This document shows positions 1-8,830 of a stretch of DNA of 42,937 nucleotides, piece after piece. How positions within the stretch are numbered: the stretch's first letter is position 1; every line of letters starts with the position of its first letter. A program made the position numbers and the translations under genes. The notes beneath the pieces were generated by a model. It had not been told where the DNA came from and searched no databases. It was given only the letters and a program-made list of their open reading frames with translations. The stretch covers positions 1 through 42,937 of the forward strand of contig JAFZRV010000013.1 in assembly GCA_017619655.1 (NCBI GenBank), written 5' to 3'. The DNA is from Bacteroidales bacterium (GTDB lineage: Bacteria > Bacteroidota > Bacteroidia > Bacteroidales > UBA932).

Positions 1-1821
1 GAAAAATATACCCTCTCTCTCATCGATCTCGTGATTGATTACTGGCGCACCGATGAGCACAGGGATGAAACCATGGAGGCGATCAGCAATGACAATCAGC
101 TGGCCAACTCGGTGAAGATATACTGGCTGCTCTTCTACATCTTGTCGTTCCTGCTTATCTGGGGACTTTCGGCGATCATCCTGCTGCCTGTCTATCGGTT
201 GATAAAGCCATTGGGGAATAGGGTGGCCAAGGAGCAGCGGCGCTATCTGGCCCTCTTGCTGGCCTGCGTCGTTTTCCTGATCCTTAGCTACGAAAGCACG
301 GATGACGACATCGCCCGCAAAGGTCTCAGCATCATGCAAACCTTCATCGGACTGCTGATGGCCATTTACACGGCCCTGCTCATCCGGGTGAAACCCGACA
401 AGCTCAAATACAGCGTCCGGATCTACCGGCCCACCATCTTTACGGCTTTGCTCGTGATCAGTCTCCGGGTGCTGTTCGTGCCCAATGCCTTTTTGAATTT
501 CTTCTTCCCGCCGCTGCTGCTGGTGATGGTGCTGTGGCAGCTGGTGGTCAATCTGAGGCATGGCGGGAAGACGGATCCGACCGATACGGCGATAGGCTGG
601 GTTTCTTTCGGCGTTACGGCCATTGCCCTGGCCATCAGCTGGATCGGCTTCGTTTTTCTGGCACTGATCATCCTGGTGTGGTGGTATTTCCAGCTGGCGC
701 TCATCCTGGCCATCGCCTCGGTCTGGGAGTTGACGCTCCTGTACAAGCAGAAGCGGCTGGACAAGCGGCTGGCGGCCTATAAAGCCAAGATTACCTACGT
801 CGTCGGTCCGGCCAAGGAGAAAATGATGTTCGGAGCTACCTGGTTCTACGATCTCATCCGGGAGGTCGTGCTTCCGATCATGGTGCTTTGTTCCATTCCC
901 GCCTGCATCAAGTGGGCACTGAATATTTTTGAATTCAACGACTTGTATCATACCATCTTCGAAGAACCCTTCGTTCGCCAGGGAGAATTCCGGGTATCCA
1001 TGTATGATATCTTGTTCCTGCTGGGGATGTTCTTCGTATTCCGGTATATCGTCAAATTGCTCCATACCCTGTGGCAAAGCTTTGAATACCATCGCTTCCT
1101 CCGCAAACACAACCGGAAGACGGTGCGCAGCGACGAAGTCAACCTGGCGTTGGGCAACAGTCTCATCTCAGTGCTGGTCTGGTTTGTGTACATCGACCTC
1201 GTCGTTGTCACGCTGCATATCCCGACCAATTCGCTGGGCCTTGTCGCCGGCGGCCTGTCGGCAGGTGTCGGTCTGGCCCTCAAGGATATCATCAACAACT
1301 TCATCTACGGTATCCAACTCATGGGAGGCAGGTTAAAGGTTGGCGACTGGATCGATTGCGACGGCATCCGGGGCAAGGTGGTCGACATCAATTACCAGAC
1401 AACCCTGGTTGAAACCCTTTTCGGAACCCAGGTGGCCTTCCTGAACTCCGCCCTGTTCGGCAAGAACTTCACCAACCTCACCCGAAACAACGCTTACGAA
1501 CTCACCATCATCAAGGTGGGCGTCGCCTACGGTACCGACTTCCAGAAAGTGCGGGAAGCGCTGGAGAAAGGCCTGGAAGTGCTGAAGACCAAGGACAAGT
1601 ACGGCCGGGATATCGTCGAGCCCACGTACGGGCATTATATCCGTTTTGACGACTTCGGCGACAGTTCCGTGAATGTGGCGGTGCGGCAGTACGTGCTGGT
1701 GTCAGAGCAGATTGAATACAGGTACCAGTGCAAGGAGCTCATCTACAAGATCCTGGCCGAGAACGGCATCACCATCCCGTTCCCGCAGCGCGACGTGCAT
1801 ATGATCGATGATAAAAAATAA
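1..1821 (+). CDS. MscS-family mechanosensitive ion channel, 5' end outside window
   Basis: The frame is open from base 1, so the gene very likely begins before the window; the first possible start inside it is a GTG at 31. The visible part is about 600 residues. The N-terminal two thirds is a series of about eight to ten hydrophobic segments, and the conserved MscS pore and beta domain follow near residues 410-500 (VAGGLSAGVGLALKDIINNF, then GDWIDCDGIRGKVVDI and the F-L-N-S region). The C-terminal 100 residues form the usual alpha/beta cytoplasmic cage. MscS channels open under membrane tension during osmotic downshock and release solutes across the inner membrane. The long N-terminal membrane region makes it a large MscS type rather than the short 290-residue one. 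The next gene starts 9 bases downstream, so the two are probably cotranscribed. Confidence 0.93.
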   Translation, partial: EKYTLSLIDLVIDYWRTDEHRDETMEAISNDNQLANSVKIYWLLFYILSFLLIWGLSAIILLPVYRLIKPLGNRVAKEQRRYLALLLACVVFLILSYESTDDDIARKGLSIMQTFIGLLMAIYTALLIRVKPDKLKYSVRIYRPTIFTALLVISLRVLFVPNAFLNFFFPPLLLVMVLWQLVVNLRHGGKTDPTDTAIGWVSFGVTAIALAISWIGFVFLALIILVWWYFQLALILAIASVWELTLLYKQKRLDKRLAAYKAKITYVVGPAKEKMMFGATWFYDLIREVVLPIMVLCSIPACIKWALNIFEFNDLYHTIFEEPFVRQGEFRVSMYDILFLLGMFFVFRYIVKLLHTLWQSFEYHRFLRKHNRKTVRSDEVNLALGNSLISVLVWFVYIDLVVVTLHIPTNSLGLVAGGLSAGVGLALKDIINNFIYGIQLMGGRLKVGDWIDCDGIRGKVVDINYQTTLVETLFGTQVAFLNSALFGKNFTNLTRNNAYELTIIKVGVAYGTDFQKVREALEKGLEVLKTKDKYGRDIVEPTYGHYIRFDDFGDSSVNVAVRQYVLVSEQIEYRYQCKELIYKILAENGITIPFPQRDVHMIDDKK

Positions 1822-1830
1822 CATAGACTG

Positions 1831-2385
1831 ATGAGTATTAGATTCAAAAACAAATCGGACGTCTTCAACATTGTGGTTACGGTCCTGGCAGCGGTTCTCT
1901 CCGTGGGGATCATGCTCTACGGCGTGTGGCATTTCGGCTTGCGGGAAACCTGGCCGGAACTGGTGCTCAACCTGTTCTACATCGCCTGCATCCTGCTGAT
2001 CTGGATGTTCTTCTTCAACCGCATCCAAGCTTTTCAGTTCAACTACTGGTGTACCGTATGCGTGGGCATCGCCGTGCTGCTTCGGGATATCCTTTTCCCG
2101 CCGCACCTGGCCTATTACTCCCTCCACCTGTCGTGCCTGGCCCTTTCGGTGCTGCTGCTCCTCATGCTCACGTATTTCTATGCCCGCAAGGACTGGCGGA
2201 GATATACCAAGGGGAACCTGTGGACGATCTTTGTCGTGGACATGCTCATCGCCCTGCTGTATAACCTCGATATCATCCTGGAACCCACCGATGAATTCAC
2301 CAGCTATATGATGGTGGAAATCTGGATCCGTCCCACCATCACCTACGGCCTGGTGGCCTGCTTTGTCAAGGAGTCCCAAGATTGA
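1831..2385 (+). CDS. Small multi-pass membrane protein of unknown function
   Basis: This 184-residue protein has about five hydrophobic segments (roughly residues 15-35, 45-62, 68-85, 92-113 and 130-146) joined by short charged loops. I do not recognise a family. It starts 9 bases after the MscS gene stop and is therefore likely part of the same transcript, possibly an accessory or simply a linked envelope protein. The stop lies 3 bases from the 3' end of the convergent MATE gene, leaving no room for a terminator. The ATG at 1831 is the only sensible start and the reading frame is intact. Confidence 0.75.
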   Translation: MSIRFKNKSDVFNIVVTVLAAVLSVGIMLYGVWHFGLRETWPELVLNLFYIACILLIWMFFFNRIQAFQFNYWCTVCVGIAVLLRDILFPPHLAYYSLHLSCLALSVLLLLMLTYFYARKDWRRYTKGNLWTIFVVDMLIALLYNLDIILEPTDEFTSYMMVEIWIRPTITYGLVACFVKESQD

Positions 2386-2388
2386 CGG

Positions 2389-3753
2389 CTAAATCTGCTT
2401 GTCCCGCCAGTTCCCCTTGTGAATATACACAAGGCACTGAATAAGGATACACAGGGAGTAGACGCCATCGGCCGTCCAGCACACGGCAATGCTGGATTTA
2501 AGACGGCCGATGATGAAGATGCAATACACGGAATAGATGAGCAGGGCCACGATATCGAAGCGGAGGCAGATCCGTGTGTTACCCGTTCCAGCCACCGACT
2601 GCAGGTAAATATTCCACGGCAGGGTAAGGAGCGTTGCCGCACACATCACCCACAGCGTAGGTACCGAATCCCGGACCAAAGAGGGGATATCGGTAAAGAT
2701 GCTGATGATCTGGTGCGGGAACAGGGAGAACAGCGCCAGCAGGGGCAGCATCACGATGGTACAAAGCATAGTTACCCGCCGGATGACGGGAATGACGCCC
2801 TCCGGATGGCCTTCGCCGATGATGTTGCTCACCAGCGTGGCGGCCGTTGAGGCGAAGGCTGCCGAGAAGACGAACGACACCTCGGAAATGCTCCGGACGA
2901 TGTTGGCAATGGCCAGCTGCTCCTCGCCCAGGTGCTCGATGAAAAGGAAGAAAAGCAGCCATACGGAGACATTCAGCACATACTCCACCATCACCCAGGA
3001 GGCCGTGGAAAGCAGCTGCTTGAGTTCCTTCCACACCGGTTTCACAGGCTTCTGCAGGCCATATTTCCGGTCGGCGGTAAAGGCGGCCCAGACGACAAAG
3101 CAGAGAAGGGAAATGCCTTCCGCGATGGTAGAGGCCAATGCGGCGCCCTTAATCCCCATGGCCGGCAGGCCCCAGTGGCCGAAAATGAGCAACCAGTCCA
3201 GCAGGATATTGCTGCTCACCAGCACAGCGGAGTTCCAGGTGAGAATAGATGTCTCCCGTGTGCCCACGTAGAAGGCACGGAACAAGGCTGCCAAAAAGCC
3301 GAAGAGAAGCCCGGGTACGCGCCAGTCCACATAGGCCAGGGTAGCGTCAAGGATTCTGTCGGAACTGATGACCGCCTTGAGGATGCCGGGGGAAAAGATG
3401 TAGGACAGGCCCATGGTCAACAACGCCAGGGCCCCCAGGAACCAGACGCCCTGCCAGAAAACCCGGCCGATGGAATCGAAGCCCTTCCCGCTCTCGTGCG
3501 CTTCTCCGTTTCTCCATCCGATGATGATCTGCACGCCGATGGAAAAGCCGAATCCCAGCATGTACAGAATGGTGTAGTACACGCCTGCAATGGCCGAGGC
3601 GCCCAGTTCTATTTCTCCCACACGGCCCAGGAAAGCCGTATCGATCATTCCCAACAGTTCCTCCATCACAAGAGCGACGAGGATAGGGAAGGTCGTCTTC
3701 CAGATGGCCTTGAAGGAATACTGCTGCCCGAGCTGATAGGTCTGTGTCTTCAT
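2389..3753 (-). CDS. MATE-family multidrug efflux transporter
   Basis: A 454-residue inner-membrane protein with about twelve transmembrane segments arranged as two similar halves, as in MATE (NorM/DinF-type) cation antiporters. Recognisable parts are the N-terminal PILVALVMEELLGMIDTAFLGRVGE region, typical of the first MATE helix pair, and the repeated pattern in the second half. Members export drugs or metabolites using a sodium or proton gradient. The frame continues 18 codons upstream, but the ATG at 3753 (MKTQTYQLG) is preferred because the extra N-terminal residues are atypical and would overlap the promoter area. The gene is divergent from the amidohydrolase operon at 3927, so it could export a substrate or product of that operon; this is inference from position only. 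Confidence 0.92.
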   Translation of the reverse strand: MKTQTYQLGQQYSFKAIWKTTFPILVALVMEELLGMIDTAFLGRVGEIELGASAIAGVYYTILYMLGFGFSIGVQIIIGWRNGEAHESGKGFDSIGRVFWQGVWFLGALALLTMGLSYIFSPGILKAVISSDRILDATLAYVDWRVPGLLFGFLAALFRAFYVGTRETSILTWNSAVLVSSNILLDWLLIFGHWGLPAMGIKGAALASTIAEGISLLCFVVWAAFTADRKYGLQKPVKPVWKELKQLLSTASWVMVEYVLNVSVWLLFFLFIEHLGEEQLAIANIVRSISEVSFVFSAAFASTAATLVSNIIGEGHPEGVIPVIRRVTMLCTIVMLPLLALFSLFPHQIISIFTDIPSLVRDSVPTLWVMCAATLLTLPWNIYLQSVAGTGNTRICLRFDIVALLIYSVYCIFIIGRLKSSIAVCWTADGVYSLCILIQCLVYIHKGNWRDKQI

Positions 3754-3797
3754 TTTCGGAGTGCGAAGATACGCAATTCGAACGATAGCGGCTTTCA

Positions 3798-3829
3798 GAA
3801 TTTGCAAAATGGTTTCGGAATTCGCAAAA
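3798..3829. repeat. Pair of 12-base direct repeats in the MATE/amidohydrolase divergent region
   Basis: GAATTTGCAAAA (3798-3809) and GAATTCGCAAAA (3818-3829) differ at one base and are spaced by 20 bases centre to centre, two helical turns. A candidate MATE minus-10-like box (TATCTTCG on the minus strand, 3764-3771) lies just downstream on that strand. This is the layout expected for a regulator binding one DNA face, but no regulator gene is adjacent. Confidence 0.4.
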
Positions 3830-3854
3830 CTTGCTTTCCGGCCCTTTCCCCTTA

Positions 3855-3885
3855 TTGTGCCTTGGGCGGATAATGACTAACTTTA
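3855..3885 (+). promoter_or_regulatory. Candidate promoter of the amidohydrolase operon
   Basis: TTG at 3855-3857 is followed after 20 bases by TAACTTTA at 3878-3885, one base off the Bacteroidota minus-7 consensus TAnnTTTG at the usual spacing. A second TAACTTTA lies at 3906-3913 but has no well-spaced minus-33 element. The start codon follows at 3927. Confidence 0.45.
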
Positions 3886-3926
3886 ATTATTGCAACGGAC
3901 TATAATAACTTTAAAAAGCAATAATC

Positions 3927-5582
3927 ATGAAAGCAGACCAGATTATCAAAAACGCAAAGATTTTCACATCGGACCAGAAGAACCCCAAAGCCACCGCCCT
4001 GGTGGTGAAAGATGGCAAATTCGTCTATGTTGGCGACGAGGCCGGCCTGAAGGACTTTGACGGTCCTGTAACGGACCTGGGCGGCAAGTTCATCATGCCG
4101 GGCATCATCGACAGCCACGTCCATGTGACCATCCCTGTGGCATTTGAGTACGCCGACCTGGGTGTCCGCTTTGAGCCCAATGGCAAGAAGGACGCTATGG
4201 CCTTTATGGCTGGCTACGTCAAGGAGCATCCCGGCCAGAAATGCTATCGCTTCCTGCTGGAGCGCCATTTCCTGAACGGGGAGGAGATCACCAAAGAAGA
4301 CCTGGACGCCGTGTGCCCGGACGCCGAGCTCATCCTCCTGGAAGGCGAATGCCACAGCAACTGGGTCAACTCCAAGGTCCTCAAAAGGATGGGAATATTC
4401 GACGATACACCGGACCCCGTACCGGGACTCGCCTACTACGTAAGAAAGGACGGCCACGTGACCGGCAATTCCTTTGAAACCGCCAGCTGGCCCATCCTCT
4501 TCGACGGAGTGAATGACCTTACGGAAGAGCAGATCAGAGTGTCCCTGGAGCGCTGGGTGGAGTATTCCAAACAGGTGGGTGTGAGCGCGGTCTTCGACGC
4601 CGGTTTCCCGGAGCACAACCCCGTCCACGAGCGGATGTACGACATTCTGTGCAAGTTGGATAAGGAAGGCAAACTGCTTACCTATATTGACGGCTGCTAT
4701 GTGCTCACCCGGCCCAGCAAGATGCACGAGGCCATAGAGGAAGTGAAGCGCTTCAGCCGCAAGTTCAACAGCGAGCATCTGAAGGTGCACACCCTCAAGA
4801 TCTTTATGGACGGCACCCTGAAGATTGAAACTGCCGCACAGGTTACGCCTTACGTGGACACCGGAGTGACAGGCACCACCGCCTTCAAGCCCGCCCAGGT
4901 GGCCGAAATCCTCAAGGCCCTCAACGAGGCGGGCCTGGACCTCCACGTCCACACTGTGGGCGAAGCCGCTTCCCGCGTGGTGCTGGACGGCGTAGAACTG
5001 GCCCGGAAGGAGCTGGGAGACAAGTTCCACGTAAAGGTTACCTGCGCCCATCTGGAGGTGCAGGACGATGCCGATCTGGACCGTTTCGCCAAGCTGGGCG
5101 TATTTGCCAACTACACCCCCTGGTGGCACAACGGAGGCGGCCCGGGCGCCCTGGCCCAGATGCTGGGAGAGAAGCGCTCTATGAATATGTATCGCTGCAA
5201 GACGGTCTGGAATTCCGGCGCCACGGTGGCCTGGTCCAGCGACAACGTAGCCTACGGGGACTTTGCAACCTGGAATCCTTATCTGGGTATGGAGATTGGT
5301 ATGACCCGCACCATTTCGGAGAAGACCAATGTCCCTGCTTACTGCATCAGCCCTATTCCCAATCCGCCGGCAGAGGAAAGGATGAACATAGAGGAAATGA
5401 TTATCGGCTACACCATCAACGGCGCCAAACAGCTGGGCGTTGAGAATAAGAAGGGCTCCATCGAAGTGGGCAAGGACGCCGACTTCCTGGTGTTCGACAA
5501 GGACCTCCTCACCGCAGAGAAAGAAGGCTTCAGCTACAACACGCCGGCCGAGGTGTATTTTGGCGGCAAAAAGGTGAATTAA
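3927..5582 (+). CDS. YtcJ-like amidohydrolase (amidohydrolase family 3)
   Basis: A 551-residue metal-dependent hydrolase of the amidohydrolase superfamily, without signal peptide, so cytoplasmic. The metal-binding HxH motif is visible at residues 64-66 (in GIIDSHVHV); other expected pieces are the DGT loop at 295-297, HVH at 340-342, the His at 375 and the Asp at 439 (WSSDN). The N-terminal and C-terminal pieces form the small composite beta domain, ending with the usual GKDADFLVFD motif. Relatives hydrolyse N-substituted formamides, hydantoin-like rings or other amides; the exact substrate cannot be read from sequence. Four bases separate it from a second, only distantly similar amidohydrolase, which suggests two steps in one pathway or two substrates. 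All catalytic residues appear intact. Confidence 0.9.
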   Translation: MKADQIIKNAKIFTSDQKNPKATALVVKDGKFVYVGDEAGLKDFDGPVTDLGGKFIMPGIIDSHVHVTIPVAFEYADLGVRFEPNGKKDAMAFMAGYVKEHPGQKCYRFLLERHFLNGEEITKEDLDAVCPDAELILLEGECHSNWVNSKVLKRMGIFDDTPDPVPGLAYYVRKDGHVTGNSFETASWPILFDGVNDLTEEQIRVSLERWVEYSKQVGVSAVFDAGFPEHNPVHERMYDILCKLDKEGKLLTYIDGCYVLTRPSKMHEAIEEVKRFSRKFNSEHLKVHTLKIFMDGTLKIETAAQVTPYVDTGVTGTTAFKPAQVAEILKALNEAGLDLHVHTVGEAASRVVLDGVELARKELGDKFHVKVTCAHLEVQDDADLDRFAKLGVFANYTPWWHNGGGPGALAQMLGEKRSMNMYRCKTVWNSGATVAWSSDNVAYGDFATWNPYLGMEIGMTRTISEKTNVPAYCISPIPNPPAEERMNIEEMIIGYTINGAKQLGVENKKGSIEVGKDADFLVFDKDLLTAEKEGFSYNTPAEVYFGGKKVN

Positions 5583-5586
5583 GCAT

Positions 5587-7251
5587 ATGAAAAATACGAA
5601 CAGCGCAGACCTTGTGGTCTATGGAAAAATCTTCACTTCCGAAGATAATCAGATCGTAGAAGCCTTTGCCGTGAAGGACGGGAAGTACGTCTATGTAGGC
5701 GACAAAAAAGGCGCCGAAGCATTTATTGAAAAAGGCAAAACAGAGGTTCTGGATTACACTGGCAAGGGCCTTGTGATGCCTTCCTGCGGCAACGGCCACG
5801 CCCATTATTCGATAGGCGTCGCCCTGCCCATCGTCGGTACGGTGGCCGTTGGGAAAACCCCGGAAGAGTTCCTGAATGAAGTTGTTCCCGCTGCTGTCAA
5901 GAAGGCTCGCGAAGCGAATGCGAAATCCATCTTCGGCTTCGGTTGGAGCTACTTCACCTTCGGGGATCAAATTCCTACTCGTCAGCAGTTGGATGCCATC
6001 TGCAGCGATATCCCCATGTACTTTGCCGACGATGAGGGACATAAGGGTGTGGCGAATACCCAGATGTTGGTCAATGCCGGCATTATGGCAGCCGACGGCA
6101 CGGTGCTCAAAAAGGACAAGGACATCCGTGGCGGCGAGATTGTGATGGGTCCGGACGGCACGCCCACCGGCTTCCTGAAAGAACAGGCAGGCACCTACAC
6201 CCGTTCCTTCCTGGACAATGAGCACCTCTATCCCGTTGACGTAGCCAAAGTAGTTGTCAAGGGTGTCCAGGAGAAACTGCTGTCAGAGGGTTACACCATG
6301 TATATCGATGGCTGGGGCAACTATTTCTATAACAACAATTTCTTCAAGGCTGCCCAGCAGCTGGACAAGGCCGGAGATATGCATATCATCCTGGGCCTCA
6401 CCTACGAAGTGGAGAGCTGGATGAATGTGGACGAGGCTTTGAAAGGATCCGTCGATGTTCAGAAATACGCCACCAGGCACGTCAAGACCAACTGGCTCAA
6501 ACTTTTTATGGACGGCACGGTGGAAGGCGGTACCGGCTTTGTGGAGCCGCTCTATCCCGACGGACACCAGGGCCTGGCCAACTGGACGGAAGAGGAACTG
6601 ACCGACATCACGCGCAAGACCAACGCCAATGGCATCACCATGCATATCCACACCATGGGCAACAAGGCCGTCCATACTGTGGTCAGCGCTTACGCGAATG
6701 GTGGAAAGAATGAGCTGCGGAATACGCTGGTTCACGTTCGCAACGTCAATCCGGACGATTACAAGCGCATGGCCGACCATAATATGTATGTTACTTCCGG
6801 CATGCTTTGGCATAATATGCCGACTGGGGTGATTGAATTGCTGAAAACTTTGGTTCCCGCCGGAATGGAGGACAAGTCGTATCCCATGAAATCCTATTTT
6901 GACAAGGGCATCCCCGTAACCTCCCATTCCGATTTCCCTGCCTTGAGCGGTTGCCCTGACGATCCGTTCGGCATCATGGAGATTGCGGTCACATGCGTAC
7001 ACCCGACAGTGAAAGGTGAACCCTGGTGGCCGGAGGAGCGCCTCACCCGCGAACAGGCCATCACGTCCCTGACCATCAACATCGCCAAGCAGATGCTCAT
7101 CGAGAAGGAGAGAGGCAGCATATGTGAAGGCAAGTATGCCGATTTCCTCCTTGTCGACAAGGACGTGCTCTCCTGCCCGGAAACTGAAATCCACGAGGCC
7201 AAGCCCGCCGCGACCTACTTTGAAGGGAAGAAAGTATATTCAAAATTATAA
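5587..7251 (+). CDS. Second YtcJ-like amidohydrolase
   Basis: A 554-residue cytoplasmic amidohydrolase paralogous to its upstream neighbour. Landmarks are HAH at residues 71-73, the FMDGT loop at about 307-311, HIH at 353-355, His383 and Asp449 (SHSDF), and the C-terminal GKYADFLLVD strand. The HxH motif is preceded by SCGNG rather than the more usual GFIDSH or GxxDxH, so the entrance to the active site differs from the partner. It starts 4 bases after the first amidohydrolase and ends 4 bases before the esterase start, so the three are almost certainly one transcript. Substrate unknown; the context suggests sequential hydrolysis of amide and ester bonds in a small molecule. Confidence 0.9.
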   Translation: MKNTNSADLVVYGKIFTSEDNQIVEAFAVKDGKYVYVGDKKGAEAFIEKGKTEVLDYTGKGLVMPSCGNGHAHYSIGVALPIVGTVAVGKTPEEFLNEVVPAAVKKAREANAKSIFGFGWSYFTFGDQIPTRQQLDAICSDIPMYFADDEGHKGVANTQMLVNAGIMAADGTVLKKDKDIRGGEIVMGPDGTPTGFLKEQAGTYTRSFLDNEHLYPVDVAKVVVKGVQEKLLSEGYTMYIDGWGNYFYNNNFFKAAQQLDKAGDMHIILGLTYEVESWMNVDEALKGSVDVQKYATRHVKTNWLKLFMDGTVEGGTGFVEPLYPDGHQGLANWTEEELTDITRKTNANGITMHIHTMGNKAVHTVVSAYANGGKNELRNTLVHVRNVNPDDYKRMADHNMYVTSGMLWHNMPTGVIELLKTLVPAGMEDKSYPMKSYFDKGIPVTSHSDFPALSGCPDDPFGIMEIAVTCVHPTVKGEPWWPEERLTREQAITSLTINIAKQMLIEKERGSICEGKYADFLLVDKDVLSCPETEIHEAKPAATYFEGKKVYSKL

Positions 7252-7255
7252 CACT

Positions 7256-8818
7256 ATGAGCGAACACAGAGTAGATTTGGTCGAAGCGAAGGCCGTCAAG
7301 TGCAACAATGGCACTTTCATCGGCAAGGAAACAGACGAACTGATTATCTGGAAGGGCATTCCCTACGCGACGCAGCCGGTGGGGAAACTTCGCTGGCAGA
7401 AGGCACTTCCTGCCGCAGACGATGACGGCGTGTACGACGCCACAAAGCCCGGCCACGTTCCCGTCGGGCCCATGAACGACTCGAATGGAACGGCGGAGTT
7501 CGGCGAGGACTGCCTGGTACTCAACGTCTATTGCAATACCACTTGCACCGACAGCAAGAAGCCGGTGATGGTTTGGATCCACGGCGGCGGATTCTGCTCC
7601 GAATCCCAGGCGTCGCCCCTGTACAACCTCACCAACATTGCCAAACAGTGCCCCGACACCCTGTTCGTGTCCATCGACTACCGCCTCGGCTTCCTGGGAT
7701 TCATGAACTTTGAGCGGGTTCCCGGCGGAGAGAACTTCAAGGAGGCCGGCAACCTGGGCCTGCTGGACCAGCTGGAGGCCCTCAGGTGGATACAGAAAAA
7801 CATTGCCGGCTTCGGCGGAGACCCCGGCAACGTGACCATCTTCGGCGAGTCGGCAGGATCAGCCAGCGTCACCTTCCTCCCGCTCATTGAGGGAAGCGAG
7901 GGACTCTTCAAGAGAATCATCGCACAGAGCGCCAACATCGCCTATACCGACACCATGGAGCACGGCATCCACGTTACGCAGAACTTCCTCACCGCTACGG
8001 GCTGCCGGAGTATGGACGAGCTGATGCAACTCACTACCGAACAGCTCGTCGAAGCCACCCTGAACGCAGGCATGATTGACAAGAATAGCCTTCTTGGATT
8101 TGCCAACTTCCCGCTCCTGGACGGCGTCACGCTGCCCGAGGACCGGGCGGACCTGTACAGGATGTGGGGCGATGAGAAGCGGGCCAAGATTGATCTGATG
8201 ATTGGGTCTAACCTGGATGAAATCCGGTACTTTGTTCCGTCCGAGGGCGGCGAAGAAGGCTTCGCAAATGTGCTGAGGTGGATTGCGAAGCGGGACCGTG
8301 CGTTGCTAAACGGGGAGGAGAAGGCTATGTACGACGAGTTTATGGCCACGATGGCTGGCGAGAGCGAACTGAAGAGGCTGGAGCAATACTGCAACGACAT
8401 CAACTTCCGCGCCGGCAACACCGATATGGCCATCCGGCACGCTGCCGCCGGCGGCAACACCTACATGTACTTTGTTAGGAAGCCGGTGACAACCCCCTAT
8501 CTTGGCGTGATGCACTCGGCCGAGATTCCATACCTGTTCGACAATCCCTCAGCGGACCCGATGGGAAGCGGAGAAATCGTCAGCACCGAAGACTGCGAGT
8601 TCCGCCATGTTGCAAAGGAGATGTGGACCAATTTTGCCCGCACGGGCAACCCTTCCACAGAAAAATATGAGTGGAAGCAGTTCTCGGGAGACGACCGTCA
8701 GACGATGGTCTTCGACGATGAGATTGGCATGCAAAAGGATATATTCGGAAGACGTGAGGACCTGATGATGTCCTGGGCCGAGCGCCTCGGGAACGGGTCG
8801 TCCAAGAGGGTCTGCTAA
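7256..8818 (+). CDS. Type-B carboxylesterase (alpha/beta hydrolase)
   Basis: A 520-residue carboxylesterase/cholinesterase-family enzyme. The oxyanion-hole HGGG is at residues 109-112, the nucleophile is Ser199 in GESAG, and the likely acid and base are Glu322 (NLDE) and His420 (MHSAEIPYLF). The family cleaves carboxylic esters, and some members act on p-nitrobenzyl or carbamate esters. Unlike many Bacteroidales relatives there is no signal peptide: the ATG at 7256 begins directly with polar residues, and the frame upstream runs through the previous gene, so a cytoplasmic location is likely. It begins 4 bases after the second amidohydrolase. With the two amidohydrolases it forms a three-hydrolase module. 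Confidence 0.9.
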   Translation: MSEHRVDLVEAKAVKCNNGTFIGKETDELIIWKGIPYATQPVGKLRWQKALPAADDDGVYDATKPGHVPVGPMNDSNGTAEFGEDCLVLNVYCNTTCTDSKKPVMVWIHGGGFCSESQASPLYNLTNIAKQCPDTLFVSIDYRLGFLGFMNFERVPGGENFKEAGNLGLLDQLEALRWIQKNIAGFGGDPGNVTIFGESAGSASVTFLPLIEGSEGLFKRIIAQSANIAYTDTMEHGIHVTQNFLTATGCRSMDELMQLTTEQLVEATLNAGMIDKNSLLGFANFPLLDGVTLPEDRADLYRMWGDEKRAKIDLMIGSNLDEIRYFVPSEGGEEGFANVLRWIAKRDRALLNGEEKAMYDEFMATMAGESELKRLEQYCNDINFRAGNTDMAIRHAAAGGNTYMYFVRKPVTTPYLGVMHSAEIPYLFDNPSADPMGSGEIVSTEDCEFRHVAKEMWTNFARTGNPSTEKYEWKQFSGDDRQTMVFDDEIGMQKDIFGRREDLMMSWAERLGNGSSKRVC

Positions 8819-8830
8819 CGAGTACATTCT

